From NCBI GenBank assembly GCA_005779525.1, contig SXIZ01000237.1, positions 1-25,127 on the forward strand: a stretch of DNA of 25,127 bases, given 5' to 3'. Every line of letters starts with the position of its first letter. Within the stretch, counting starts at the first letter, position 1. The translations under genes were made by a program, and so were the position numbers. A model generated the notes under the pieces. The model was not told the origin of the DNA. It saw only the letters and a program-made list of their open reading frames with translations, and did not search any database. Of the stretch, positions 16,384-24,029 are shown in pieces. The DNA is from Methylococcaceae bacterium (GTDB taxonomy: Bacteria > Pseudomonadota > Gammaproteobacteria > Methylococcales > Methylomonadaceae).

Positions 16384-16737
16384 TTATTTAGCCACCAAAG
16401 CGACACCTGAATATTCAATCCCTGCCCAAGCAAATTTTATAAAATTACGGATATTCTGATGATCTTGCGCATCTGGATGCTGCAGTACATCTACCCAATA
16501 ATAATCGCCAAATAAACTCAAGGTTTGCTCGGGGGTAAAGCACTGTAGCGAAGCAAAGGCAAATATTTTACAAGATCCCTCATTCGTCCCTGCTGCATTA
16601 AGCAATTGCTCAGCCCCCAAACCATTGGTAAATGCTGTTGGGGTGTAATGGTAATAATCGTTAATCACAGCGATAGTTTCCTGAAAACTCACGCGTTCTT
16701 GCTGTTGAATTTTTTGTACAAAAGAATTTAATGCCAT
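16384..16737 (-). CDS. HopJ-family protein
   Basis: A 117-residue protein matching the HopJ type III effector family as I know it: YHYTPTAFTNG, then NAAGTNEGSCKIFAFA, FGDYYWVDVLQHPDA and DHQNIRNFIKFAWAGIEY. Despite the name, the family is widespread in free-living gammaproteobacteria without type III secretion, and it is probably a conserved cytosolic protein. No secretion signal is visible. It is followed 3 bases later by the FAD oxidoreductase gene. The ATG has no strong ribosome-binding site. Confidence 0.88.
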   Translation of the reverse strand: MALNSFVQKIQQQERVSFQETIAVINDYYHYTPTAFTNGLGAEQLLNAAGTNEGSCKIFAFASLQCFTPEQTLSLFGDYYWVDVLQHPDAQDHQNIRNFIKFAWAGIEYSGVALVAK

Positions 16738-16790
16738 ATTAGTAATAGTGATTAATTAAAATCCAGCGGTGAGCAAAAAGTTTCTGCCAT

Positions 16791-16825
16791 AAAAAAGGCT
16801 CGTGCATATTCAGATGCCGCGAGCC
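16791..16825 (-). terminator. Rho-independent terminator after the Arg-rich gene
   Basis: On the minus strand GGCTCG pairs with CGAGCC, with an inner GCAT/ATGC extension across a small bulge, and six T follow. It is 34 bases after the stop of the small Arg-rich gene. It is the only hairpin in the window with a proper U-tract. Confidence 0.85.
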
Positions 16826-16858
16826 GTGGATCGAGTGTTAGTCTAAAACTAAAAAACT

Positions 16859-17164
16859 TTATAAATCACTTAAATATAAATCTTCGATCAACTTAAGTTC
16901 TTCACGGGTTAATAAAATTTTGGAAAATTTTCTTTGTGACCGCCGCTGCTCTGAAAATTGCTCTCGTCTTCTATCAGGCATCCGACGGTCATTAGTTCTT
17001 CGGCCTTCCGCACGTCGATCCTGACGGGGCCAAGCAACATAATTTTGTTGCACATGCTCTAGCCACTGCGGAGATCCAAACTGATAGGGCACGACTCTCC
17101 TATCAGCGATTCGGCGGGTCTCCGAAGTTCGGCGTAATTCTTTACGTAAATTAACTATATTCAT
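16859..17164 (-). CDS. Small arginine-rich protein with repeated DRR motifs
   Basis: A 101-residue basic protein from the ATG at 17162-17164; an in-frame GTG three codons earlier is possible. The middle (about 20-85) holds four DRR triplets plus related GRR and QRR copies, spaced by 3-20 residues, around a more ordinary WLEHVQQNYVAWP segment. The C-terminus (LLTREELKLIEDLYLSDL) is acidic and looks helical. No signal peptide or membrane segment is seen. The composition suggests nucleic-acid or ribosome binding, but that is inference. The upstream region is long and AT-rich, and the gene ends in a good intrinsic terminator, so it appears to be an independent, deliberately expressed unit. The family is unknown to me. 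Confidence 0.75.
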   Translation of the reverse strand: MNIVNLRKELRRTSETRRIADRRVVPYQFGSPQWLEHVQQNYVAWPRQDRRAEGRRTNDRRMPDRRREQFSEQRRSQRKFSKILLTREELKLIEDLYLSDL

Positions 17165-17596
17165 GATTAACACCCAGTAATATAAATCTTAAGCATATTT
17201 TACATGGCATTAGGCCGCTCGGTAAACTCCTTAACAGCCAAAAACACCTAAGAATTAATATTAGGCCCAAATTATGCCTTGTTTAATTCAATTCCGATAT
17301 TATAGACAACTTTAAAGGCTTTGCTGATATACGCTGTTTAATTAATTGCATTAGCACTATAGTAAATCAGCATAGCATAGTCAAAGCCGTATTGATCTAG
17401 ATTTATGTTTACCTTCCGCCAGGTATTGTCAACTGACTAAAGATATATTGCTAATAACGATGCGACCATCTTGCGACATTTTTTAAAAAACCTGCAATAA
17501 GCTATTTGCCTTAGTGCCAAAAATGCCAAGTTAGTGGTATATTCTACCGAATGACTTGATCTGAGTAGCTTGCAGTTATTTGTTAAGGAGCCCAAA
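17165..17596. other. AT-rich gene-free stretch between divergent genes
   Basis: About 430 bases with no convincing ORF. It must hold the promoters of the Arg-rich gene and of msrB. A bulged inverted repeat is visible (GGCTTTGCTGAT at 17317-17328 against ATCAG...CAAAGCC at 17366-17388), beside tandem AGCATAGCATAG. The size leaves room for a small RNA, but I see no terminator that would support one. Confidence 0.4.
17535..17543 (+). promoter_or_regulatory. Extended -10 element for msrB
   Basis: TGGTATATT fits the extended -10 pattern TGnTATAAT with one mismatch. No good -35 lies at the right distance. Transcription would start near 17550, giving a leader of about 45 bases. Confidence 0.4.
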
Positions 17597-18046
17597 ATGC
17601 TAAAGTGGAATGACATACTAGAGTTCGCTAAGAACGGAAGCCTCGCCCCGGATACTAAAGTCATAAAAACAGAGGCCGAATGGCGACAGCAACTTAGTGA
17701 AGCACAATTCTACGTGACACGACAAGCCGGAACAGAGCATGCGTTTAGCTCGAATATGTGTTCCATATTTGAACCAGGCAGATATGCGTGCGTCTGCTGT
17801 GGGAGTCCCTTATTTGATGCTGCTGAAAAATTTAATTCCGGTACTGGGTGGCCATCATTTACCCAACCATTGCTTAATAATGCGGTTGCTTATCGAATAG
17901 ATCAAAGCCTATTTAGCACCCGGGTAGAAACACTGTGTAATTGCTGCGATGCGCATTTAGGTCATGTGTTTCCTGACGGCCCAGCACCTAGCGGTCTTCG
18001 CTATTGTATTAATGCCGTGGCTTTGCAAAAAATTACCACTGAATAA
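17597..18046 (+). CDS. msrB: Peptide-methionine (R)-S-oxide reductase
   Basis: MsrB reduces methionine-R-sulfoxide in proteins, using thioredoxin as electron donor. The 149-residue product has two zinc-binding CxxC pairs (C65/C68 and C114/C117), the conserved FNSGTGWPSF, and the catalytic Cys137 in RYCINAVAL. It is the cytosolic, zinc-containing type with no signal peptide. I chose the ATG at 17597 because AAGGAG lies 6 bases upstream; an upstream TTG would add nine residues without support. It stands alone on the plus strand, with no msrA beside it. Confidence 0.96.
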   Translation: MLKWNDILEFAKNGSLAPDTKVIKTEAEWRQQLSEAQFYVTRQAGTEHAFSSNMCSIFEPGRYACVCCGSPLFDAAEKFNSGTGWPSFTQPLLNNAVAYRIDQSLFSTRVETLCNCCDAHLGHVFPDGPAPSGLRYCINAVALQKITTE

Positions 18047-18159
18047 CTTAAGTTTTATGCTGACTAGGCTTCACGACAATAATTACTAGTCGCTTTACCC
18101 CAAATTACTCACACAGCATGATGGATCTTGAATACTGTTGCGAGAATATTTTGGGGGTA

Positions 18160-18188
18160 GCGCAGCTCCTGGTTTTCAAGAGCCGCGC
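18160..18188. terminator. Imperfect GC-rich hairpin between convergent genes
   Basis: GCGCAGCTC and GAGCCGCGC pair with one A-C mismatch around an 11-base loop, between msrB and the convergent small gene. Six T occur 14 bases later on the plus strand, too far for a standard terminator. It may serve both transcripts. Confidence 0.4.
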
Positions 18189-18206
18189 AGATTATATATA
18201 AATTTT

Positions 18207-18578
18207 TTAGCTGACTTTGCGCTTATCGCCGACAGCGAGTGTGCCATGCTGGAACGCTTTATGATGTTGTTGACAAACCTTAAAAAGGTGCCTAGCTCCA
18301 TCAATAACCTGATTTAATTCAAATGCTGCAGGTCGTGCACATTGAATGCCCTGGCTGTTTTTACATTGACATTGATCTGCTTGATGATTCTGTTGTTTAT
18401 CTTCTCCGGGTAATACTGCAGCATCAATTTGGCGTCTTAACCAAGCCGTCCCCCCTAAACGCGTTAGCTTTTCGCGTTGTTCGCGGGTTAAGCGCAAGGA
18501 TAATAATGCTAGTTTTTGTTCATTACGCTCACTTTTAGCAGGGTTGGATTGATTTACGGACTCTTTGGATTTTTCCAT
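18207..18578 (-). CDS. Small Cys/His-rich protein, possible zinc binding
   Basis: A 123-residue protein from the ATG at 18576-18578, preceded by GAGGA 10 bases upstream; a TTG at 18603-18605 is a less likely start. The first 25 residues are polar. Residues 30-65 are a charged helical segment (LSLRLTREQREKL, then WLRRQIDAA), of the kind seen in short DNA-binding or dimerising helices. The second half has CQC, a third Cys seven residues on (IQCARP), and a later CQQHH, giving C-x-C-x7-C and C-x2-H-H, a likely zinc site. The family is not recognised. It is convergent with msrB and divergent from the sugar kinase. A role as a small DNA-associated protein is only a guess. Confidence 0.65.
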   Translation of the reverse strand: MEKSKESVNQSNPAKSERNEQKLALLSLRLTREQREKLTRLGGTAWLRRQIDAAVLPGEDKQQNHQADQCQCKNSQGIQCARPAAFELNQVIDGARHLFKVCQQHHKAFQHGTLAVGDKRKVS

Positions 18579-18745
18579 TTGGCTAAATTCCTCGAAACAT
18601 GACAACTTGATTAGGAAAAAAATAAGACTTATCTGTTAATTGTAAGCAATTTAACGCACACTTTGGAGAATTTACATGAATAAACTCACGTAACTAATTC
18701 TAAGTTTTTTTAAATATAGCGGCTCTGGATTGACCAATCACAACT

Positions 18746-19639
18746 ATGAAAAAAAAACAATTGCTACATATCTTCGGTGAAGTACTGTTTGACCATTTTC
18801 CCGACGCCACCCGCGTAATTGGCGGTGCACCTTTCAATGTTGCGTGGCACTTGCAAGCTTTAGGACAAACGCCCCGCTTTGTTAGTCGAATAGGCGATGA
18901 CTTATCAGGACGCGAAGCACTCGCATTGGCAGAAGCCTGGGGCATGAACGCTGAAGCATTACAAATCGATCAACAGCATCCCACAGGTAGCGTCACAATT
19001 ACTTTCGATCAAAATGAACCACAGTATGAAATTGTGGAGCATTGTGCCTATGATTTTATTGACGCTAAAGCGATCAAGAACTCGACAACACAAGGGATTT
19101 TATACCATGGCTCACTGGCACTGAGAAACAATGTTAGCCTAACGGCTTTGCAAAGCTTGAAAAAAAAACACCATGGAAAAATTTTTATGGACGTAAATTT
19201 ACGTTCACCTTGGTGGCAGTTAGAGCAACTACAGATGCTCTTCAAAGATGCCACTTGGGTAAAAATGAATATTCAAGAATTATGCATGTTGATGCCTGAG
19301 CATAAAAAAGACATCAAAAAAACTATTCAAGCGTTTCGGGCACAAAATAATCTCGATTTATTAATCGTCACCTTGGGCGCCAAAGGGGCGTTAGTCTGTG
19401 ATCAACAACAACGGTTTTTTGCAACCCAACCCACTGAAGATACCAAAGTCATTGATACAGTTGGGGCTGGGGATGCCTTCAGCGCGATTATGCTGCTAGG
19501 ACTAACGCACCAATGGCCGTTACAAGAGACCCTTGATCGAGCTCAAGCCTTTGCCTCCGCAATGGTTGGAAGACGCGGCGCGACAGTTGCAGATACTAGA
19601 TTTTATAGAACATTTTGCAAACAATGGAATTTGCTTTAA
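18746..19639 (+). CDS. PfkB-family carbohydrate kinase (fructokinase-like)
   Basis: A 297-residue sugar kinase of the ribokinase/PfkB family, which phosphorylates a sugar with ATP in the cytosol. The N-terminal signature IGGAPFNVAWHLQALG is at 25-40, then RIGDDLSGREAL. The C-terminal signature DTVGAGDAFSA is at 237-247, with catalytic base Asp243. The GGAPFNVA form is typical of fructokinases, and that is the best guess at specificity. No sugar transporter, invertase or regulator is adjacent, so the pathway cannot be read from context. The ribosome-binding site is weak, and a small inverted repeat (GATTGACCAATC) lies just before the start. A short 6-bp hairpin follows the stop at 19657-19673. 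Confidence 0.9.
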   Translation: MKKKQLLHIFGEVLFDHFPDATRVIGGAPFNVAWHLQALGQTPRFVSRIGDDLSGREALALAEAWGMNAEALQIDQQHPTGSVTITFDQNEPQYEIVEHCAYDFIDAKAIKNSTTQGILYHGSLALRNNVSLTALQSLKKKHHGKIFMDVNLRSPWWQLEQLQMLFKDATWVKMNIQELCMLMPEHKKDIKKTIQAFRAQNNLDLLIVTLGAKGALVCDQQQRFFATQPTEDTKVIDTVGAGDAFSAIMLLGLTHQWPLQETLDRAQAFASAMVGRRGATVADTRFYRTFCKQWNLL

Positions 19640-19718
19640 CTTTAGCCGCCAGAATTCTGTAAATTCATTACAGCGATAAGCCATAGAATTACTTAATAAG
19701 CGTATTAATCCAGATTTT

Positions 19719-20210
19719 TTAACTAGCCACTAAAAAATCCGCTGCACAATTGCGCCAAGCATCCAGTTGCTGATTATTCAGTAATTTGGTCACCAAGGTA
19801 ACGGCTGACTGTAAATGCAACTGAGCTGACTCGCTTAAGCCCTCACCTAATTCCATGCGTTCTGCTTTAATACTTAACAAAAAACTGGGTGGCGGTGGGC
19901 TATGAAAAATATCTTGGTAAACACTCAATACAGCCGCAGGACTCATCACATGGGTAGAGTAACTCGTATCCCGCTGCGCTGTCAGTTCCCTAAAGTTAAT
20001 ATTCCCAGCACTATTGACCGACGCATCCGCAAACAACACCAAACTACGGCCCTGAAGATCTAATGCATGTTCAATTTGTAATTGAAAATCCGTCAATAAC
20101 TCCACAGTGTCGAATGGCAAATGTGCGGCAACAAAGTCCAGCAACAACGGTCCAAGCGCATCATCACCGCGACTTAAATTGCCACAGGCAAACAGTAACA
20201 CAGGCTTCAA
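19719..20210 (-). CDS. hoxW: Hydrogenase maturation protease (HoxW type)
   Basis: This endopeptidase removes the C-terminal tail of the [NiFe] hydrogenase large subunit after nickel insertion. The N-terminal ACGNLSRGDDALGP matches the family motif, and the nickel-sensing residues are visible: an Asp in GDD, Asp in FADAS and His in STHVMSP. I place the start at TTG 20208-20210: AGGA lies exactly 6 bases upstream, it begins one base after the hoxH stop, and the resulting 163-residue protein starts right before the beta-strand that opens family members. It also puts the key Asp residues at 16 and 62, the positions of E16 and D62 in E. coli HybD. A GTG at 20238-20240, inside hoxH, would add ten residues. 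The RGDD form and the neighbouring HoxH support the HoxW subtype. Confidence 0.88.
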   Translation of the reverse strand: MKPVLLFACGNLSRGDDALGPLLLDFVAAHLPFDTVELLTDFQLQIEHALDLQGRSLVLFADASVNSAGNINFRELTAQRDTSYSTHVMSPAAVLSVYQDIFHSPPPPSFLLSIKAERMELGEGLSESAQLHLQSAVTLVTKLLNNQQLDAWRNCAADFLVAS

Positions 20211-20211
20211 A

Positions 20212-21708
20212 TTAAATCCTACGCTCAATTGCACCGTCACTATGCTTGATTAACTGATCAATAATGTCACCCTTGGCATCCACCAGCTCTAATTGCAGCG
20301 GCATTTTACCGACGGCATGCGTTGCACAGGATAAACAAGGATCATATGCCCGGATCGCGACTTCCAAATTATTGAGTAATGGCTCGGTCAGTTCTCGTCC
20401 AGAGAGATATTCCGCCGCTACCTGCCGTACCGATTCATTCATCCCCATATTATTACTGGTGGTAGAGACAATCAAATTCGCTTTAGTCACAATATCGTTT
20501 TCATCCACTTGATAATGATGGAACAACGTACCGCGTGGCGCTTCAATTACTCCGATGCCTTCATAGCGTTTTTCACCCTGCGCGACTAAATCATGTCCCA
20601 TAATATCAGGATCATGCAGTAAGGTTTTAATGCTTTCAGCACAATGTAAGACTTCAATTAACCTTGCCCAATGAAAGGCTAAGGTACTATGCACCATGGG
20701 TTCGCTGCTATGGGCTTTAAACTCGCGACGTGCTTGTTCGGCCAAAGGCGTATCAATATAATCACAGTTATTGACCCGCGCTAAGGGGCCCACCCGATAC
20801 CAGCCCTCTTCCTTACCCAAAGATAACAAATAAGGAAATTTCATATAGGTCCACGAACGTACTTCTTCATGGATGTAATCGTTGTATTTACAATAATCCA
20901 GATGATCAACAATGGTCTCGCCTGCAGCAGTTTTTGCACGAATGCCGCCATGGTAAAGTTCTAAAGCCCCATCAGGCTTGGTTAATCCTAAGTAATTCGA
21001 GCGAATCGTCGCAAACTCGTCATAATAGGGAAGATTAGAACAATGTACTTTCTCGATTAGAGCGACTGAATCCTTAGACCAGGTAATCATCTGCTCAATA
21101 TCTTGCAATAAATAATCGCGCTCGGCTTTGCTTAAGGATTTGTTCATTCCTCCTGCAATCGCGCCAGTACCATGTACCCGTTTGCCAGACACCATGCGGA
21201 TCACTTCTTGTCCATATTTTCGCAGTTTGACCCCTTGCACCCCAATATCTGGATACTCCGCTAATACTGCAATAATAGAGCGCTTACTGATATCACTTTC
21301 AAAACCAAATAATAAATCTGGGCTGGATAAATGAAAAAAATGTAAGGCATGCGATTGTAATACTTGTCCAAAATGCAGCAAGCGTCTGAGTTTATCGGCA
21401 CTCACAGGCAAATTCGCGGGGTCCACACCCACCAGCTGGTCGATCGCTTTAGCGGCAGCTAAATGATGACTGACTGGGCAAATACCGCACAGACGCTGGA
21501 CCAGTACTGGCAATTCCCAATACGGGCGACCCTGAATAAAGCGCTCAAAACCTCGAAACTCGACAATATGTAAGCGCGCTTGTTGAACTTTATTGTCCGC
21601 ATCGAGCAATAAGGTCACTTTGCCATGACCCTCAACACGTGAAACCGGATCAACGACCACGCGTCTTAAGCTTTCTCGGTTAGCTGCCGTTTCTAAATGT
21701 TCGTACAT
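20212..21708 (-). CDS. hoxH: NAD-linked [NiFe] hydrogenase large subunit
   Basis: HoxH carries the Ni-Fe active site of soluble group 3 (bidirectional, NAD-linked) hydrogenases, where H2 is oxidised or formed. At 498 residues it is full length. The four nickel-ligand cysteines are present: RLCGIC (C74, C77) and DPCLSC (C458, C461), with His464 closing the DPCxxCxxH motif. RVEGHG near residue 24 is the N-terminal signature. The 34-residue tail after His464 is what the downstream protease should remove. Nothing looks broken. A GAGGAT ribosome-binding site precedes the ATG. The usual partners hoxY (FeS small subunit), hoxF and hoxU (diaphorase) are missing: a solute-binding protein gene lies immediately upstream and a sugar kinase gene beyond hoxW. 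The partners must be encoded elsewhere, have been lost, or the enzyme works in another complex. Assignment to HoxH over other group 3 large subunits rests on motif wording and length. Confidence 0.93.
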   Translation of the reverse strand: MYEHLETAANRESLRRVVVDPVSRVEGHGKVTLLLDADNKVQQARLHIVEFRGFERFIQGRPYWELPVLVQRLCGICPVSHHLAAAKAIDQLVGVDPANLPVSADKLRRLLHFGQVLQSHALHFFHLSSPDLLFGFESDISKRSIIAVLAEYPDIGVQGVKLRKYGQEVIRMVSGKRVHGTGAIAGGMNKSLSKAERDYLLQDIEQMITWSKDSVALIEKVHCSNLPYYDEFATIRSNYLGLTKPDGALELYHGGIRAKTAAGETIVDHLDYCKYNDYIHEEVRSWTYMKFPYLLSLGKEEGWYRVGPLARVNNCDYIDTPLAEQARREFKAHSSEPMVHSTLAFHWARLIEVLHCAESIKTLLHDPDIMGHDLVAQGEKRYEGIGVIEAPRGTLFHHYQVDENDIVTKANLIVSTTSNNMGMNESVRQVAAEYLSGRELTEPLLNNLEVAIRAYDPCLSCATHAVGKMPLQLELVDAKGDIIDQLIKHSDGAIERRI

Positions 21709-21782
21709 AATTATCCTCAGAATTAAAAGGTGAGTTTAGCAGCACGCCAAACTCCCTGATTTATAGTCACCTAGCACTTAAA

Positions 21783-23948
21783 TTATTTGTCCAAGGTTAG
21801 CGCAGATTTTAAAGTCGCAGTTGCCCTTCGGCGATAAGCCAGCGTCGCTGGAAGTAAAGCCAATATCAACAGGCCAAACATAATCCATAATGGCCAAATA
21901 ATAGGAGCATTCCAAGCCAGTTGTTTTAGCTTACGCTCATTACTATCAATACGCACATATTTTAGCTTGTTATTCGCCATCAAATTGGGCTTGCTGTTTT
22001 TGTACCAACTATGAAAAAGCGCAAAGCCCTTGGGATGAAAGCCAAAAATCCACGGCGCATCACGCTGCACTAGACCTTGCATTTGCGAAATTAACGCTTG
22101 CCGCGCAGGACCATCATCCATATTGCGCATTTGTTCAAACAGCTGATCAAATTCAGGATTTTGATAGTTTGAGGCATTTTCCCCAGCATGCGCGACCTTG
22201 GCATTCGGACCGTACAACAGAAAAAAGAAATTCTCCGGATCCGGATAATCCGCATTCCAACCCCAAGAAAAAATTTGCGCGTTGCCATCGCGAATTTTCT
22301 CCTGAAAGCGATTGTAATCCGTAGCACGAATCACTAATTTAATACCCAATTTTTCAAATTGTTTGCGATACCAATTCAGCATGGGGCGATCATCAGCGCC
22401 AGCGGCCGCAGAGTCAAAATTTAAGATCAAACTCTCTCCGGTAGCAGGATCAACACCATTTGGATAACCCGCTTCTTGCATTAATTGTTGTGCAACAGCA
22501 ATCGGTTTACGCTGGTAAGTGCCATCGACCCAGTCGTACACCGTTTTATTCATCCCCGCTTCACCCGCTAAATTGCCATAAATACCGGGCGGCAAAACTC
22601 CCTGAGCGGCAACGCCTCGACCATTCACAAAAATCGCAATATATTCTTCATAGTCGATAGCGATGGATAACGCCTGTCTAAGTTTGCGTGACCGTTCCGA
22701 GTTACCCCCCACGACCGGATCCAACATATTGAATCCCATATAATAAATAGACGTAGTCACCTCAGTTTGCAGCTGCATGCCCTTGTCTTGCATCTCCGGG
22801 GTTAGCTGCACTTGCCCATTCGCAGAAAACTGCACCGCTTGATCAAAACTATCGGATGCGATGCCCGAAGCATCGTAATACCCTTGCAAAAATTTATTCC
22901 AATACGGAATGGTTTCCTTCTCTAAAATATAGACCACTTTATCGATAAACGGCAGGGTTTTACCCGCATCTTGTAATAACCCTCGTCGTTGATCCTCGAG
23001 CTCACCCGTTTCAGGGAATGCTTCACCATGAAAGTTGGGGTTTTTCTGCAGCACCATCTGCCGATTGGGGTTGTTTTCACTCAACCAATAAGGCCCTGTG
23101 CCGATTGGGAACCAATCCAAGGTAATATTTTTCTTTTTTAAAGCAGGTTGTGCATAAAAGGCATCGGCTTCCCACGGCATAGGCGCGAAAAATGGCATCG
23201 CCAGCCAAAAGCGAAATTGCGGATATTTCCCTTTGATTTTAATCTGGTATTGATACGGCCCAAGCGCTTTGACACCTGATAGTGGCAGATTCTTGAGCTC
23301 CGTATCCGGGTGTTCTGTCAGATATTTGCTAAACTCACTAAAGCCCTCAATATATTGCTGCATGACCCCGGCAATCGGAGAAGACAATTTGGGGTTCGCC
23401 AAACGTTTGATTTGATAAACGTAATCCTCAGCAACTAATTCACGCGTAGCCAGTTGCTTAAAATCACCTAAACTATTAATACTCTGGAGCTCAGCTTCAC
23501 TGAGATGATGATTCACATAATTGCCCGCAGCATCTTGCGTAAATGCCGGGTGGGGTTGAAAGTGAATGCCGGGTTGGATATCGATAATATACTCGGTACT
23601 GTGGATTTGCGCGGCAGCTGCGCTATCTGGCAGCAAATTCCCCGCCTGATCACGATATAATAAGGTTGGCATTTTTGCCGCCGACAACGGGACTAACTCA
23701 TAAGGCCGCTTTAGATAGTGATACTGGAACGGTGGCTCATAAATTTGTCCGATAAAGGTATATTCATTGGAGGCATAAGCTAATGCTGGATCCAGATGTT
23801 TAGGTCGCTCGGAAAATGATGAATACATGACCGAACCCTCAGCGTCATGCGCGGCATAAGGATTATTGAGCTGCCAACCGTCGCAGCCACTCAATAAACT
23901 GCCTAACAGCAGTAACAAACTTAACAACACAAGTCTTTTTATGGACAT
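21783..23948 (-). CDS. Peptide-type ABC transporter solute-binding lipoprotein with C-terminal membrane helix
   Basis: A family 5 extracellular solute-binding protein (OppA/DppA type), which captures peptides or nickel-like ligands in the periplasm for an ABC importer. From the ATG at 23946-23948 it has 721 residues, with signal peptide and lipobox LLSGC (Cys22). In-frame ATGs at 23966 and 23981 are alternatives; none has a good ribosome-binding site, and I chose the one giving the most typical signal peptide. Family landmarks include ERPKHLDPALAYAS near the start, RQALSIAIDYEEY and FSWGWNADYPDPENFF. Length exceeds the usual 500-600. Unusually, a hydrophobic helix (WPLWIMFGLLILALLPATLA) precedes a basic tail, so both ends may be in the membrane. 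No permease or ATPase gene is adjacent. hoxH follows after 74 bases. Confidence 0.88.
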   Translation of the reverse strand: MSIKRLVLLSLLLLLGSLLSGCDGWQLNNPYAAHDAEGSVMYSSFSERPKHLDPALAYASNEYTFIGQIYEPPFQYHYLKRPYELVPLSAAKMPTLLYRDQAGNLLPDSAAAAQIHSTEYIIDIQPGIHFQPHPAFTQDAAGNYVNHHLSEAELQSINSLGDFKQLATRELVAEDYVYQIKRLANPKLSSPIAGVMQQYIEGFSEFSKYLTEHPDTELKNLPLSGVKALGPYQYQIKIKGKYPQFRFWLAMPFFAPMPWEADAFYAQPALKKKNITLDWFPIGTGPYWLSENNPNRQMVLQKNPNFHGEAFPETGELEDQRRGLLQDAGKTLPFIDKVVYILEKETIPYWNKFLQGYYDASGIASDSFDQAVQFSANGQVQLTPEMQDKGMQLQTEVTTSIYYMGFNMLDPVVGGNSERSRKLRQALSIAIDYEEYIAIFVNGRGVAAQGVLPPGIYGNLAGEAGMNKTVYDWVDGTYQRKPIAVAQQLMQEAGYPNGVDPATGESLILNFDSAAAGADDRPMLNWYRKQFEKLGIKLVIRATDYNRFQEKIRDGNAQIFSWGWNADYPDPENFFFLLYGPNAKVAHAGENASNYQNPEFDQLFEQMRNMDDGPARQALISQMQGLVQRDAPWIFGFHPKGFALFHSWYKNSKPNLMANNKLKYVRIDSNERKLKQLAWNAPIIWPLWIMFGLLILALLPATLAYRRRATATLKSALTLDK

Positions 23949-23969
23949 AGACAAAATACTGGACATCCC

Positions 23970-23999
23970 TTGGAGGGTCATGGATACTTTGTCTATTCT
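23970..23999 (+). promoter_or_regulatory. Candidate promoter for fabI
   Basis: TTGGAG and TATTCT are 18 bases apart, about 30 bases before the fabI start. The site overlaps the leader, or alternative start codons, of the divergent solute-binding gene, so the two genes' 5' regions are interleaved. Confidence 0.4.
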
Positions 24000-24029
24000 A
24001 ACAACAAAATAATAATGAAGGAGAGTCAA

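Noticed and set aside
17371..17380. AGCATAGCATAG tandem considered as a CRISPR or iteron array
   Set aside because: There are only two copies, with no spacers and no further units.
18323..18538. Plus-strand ORF opposite the small Cys/His-rich gene
   Set aside because: The minus-strand reading has a better start and a coherent Cys/His pattern. The plus-strand product has no recognisable feature, although this is one of the less certain choices.
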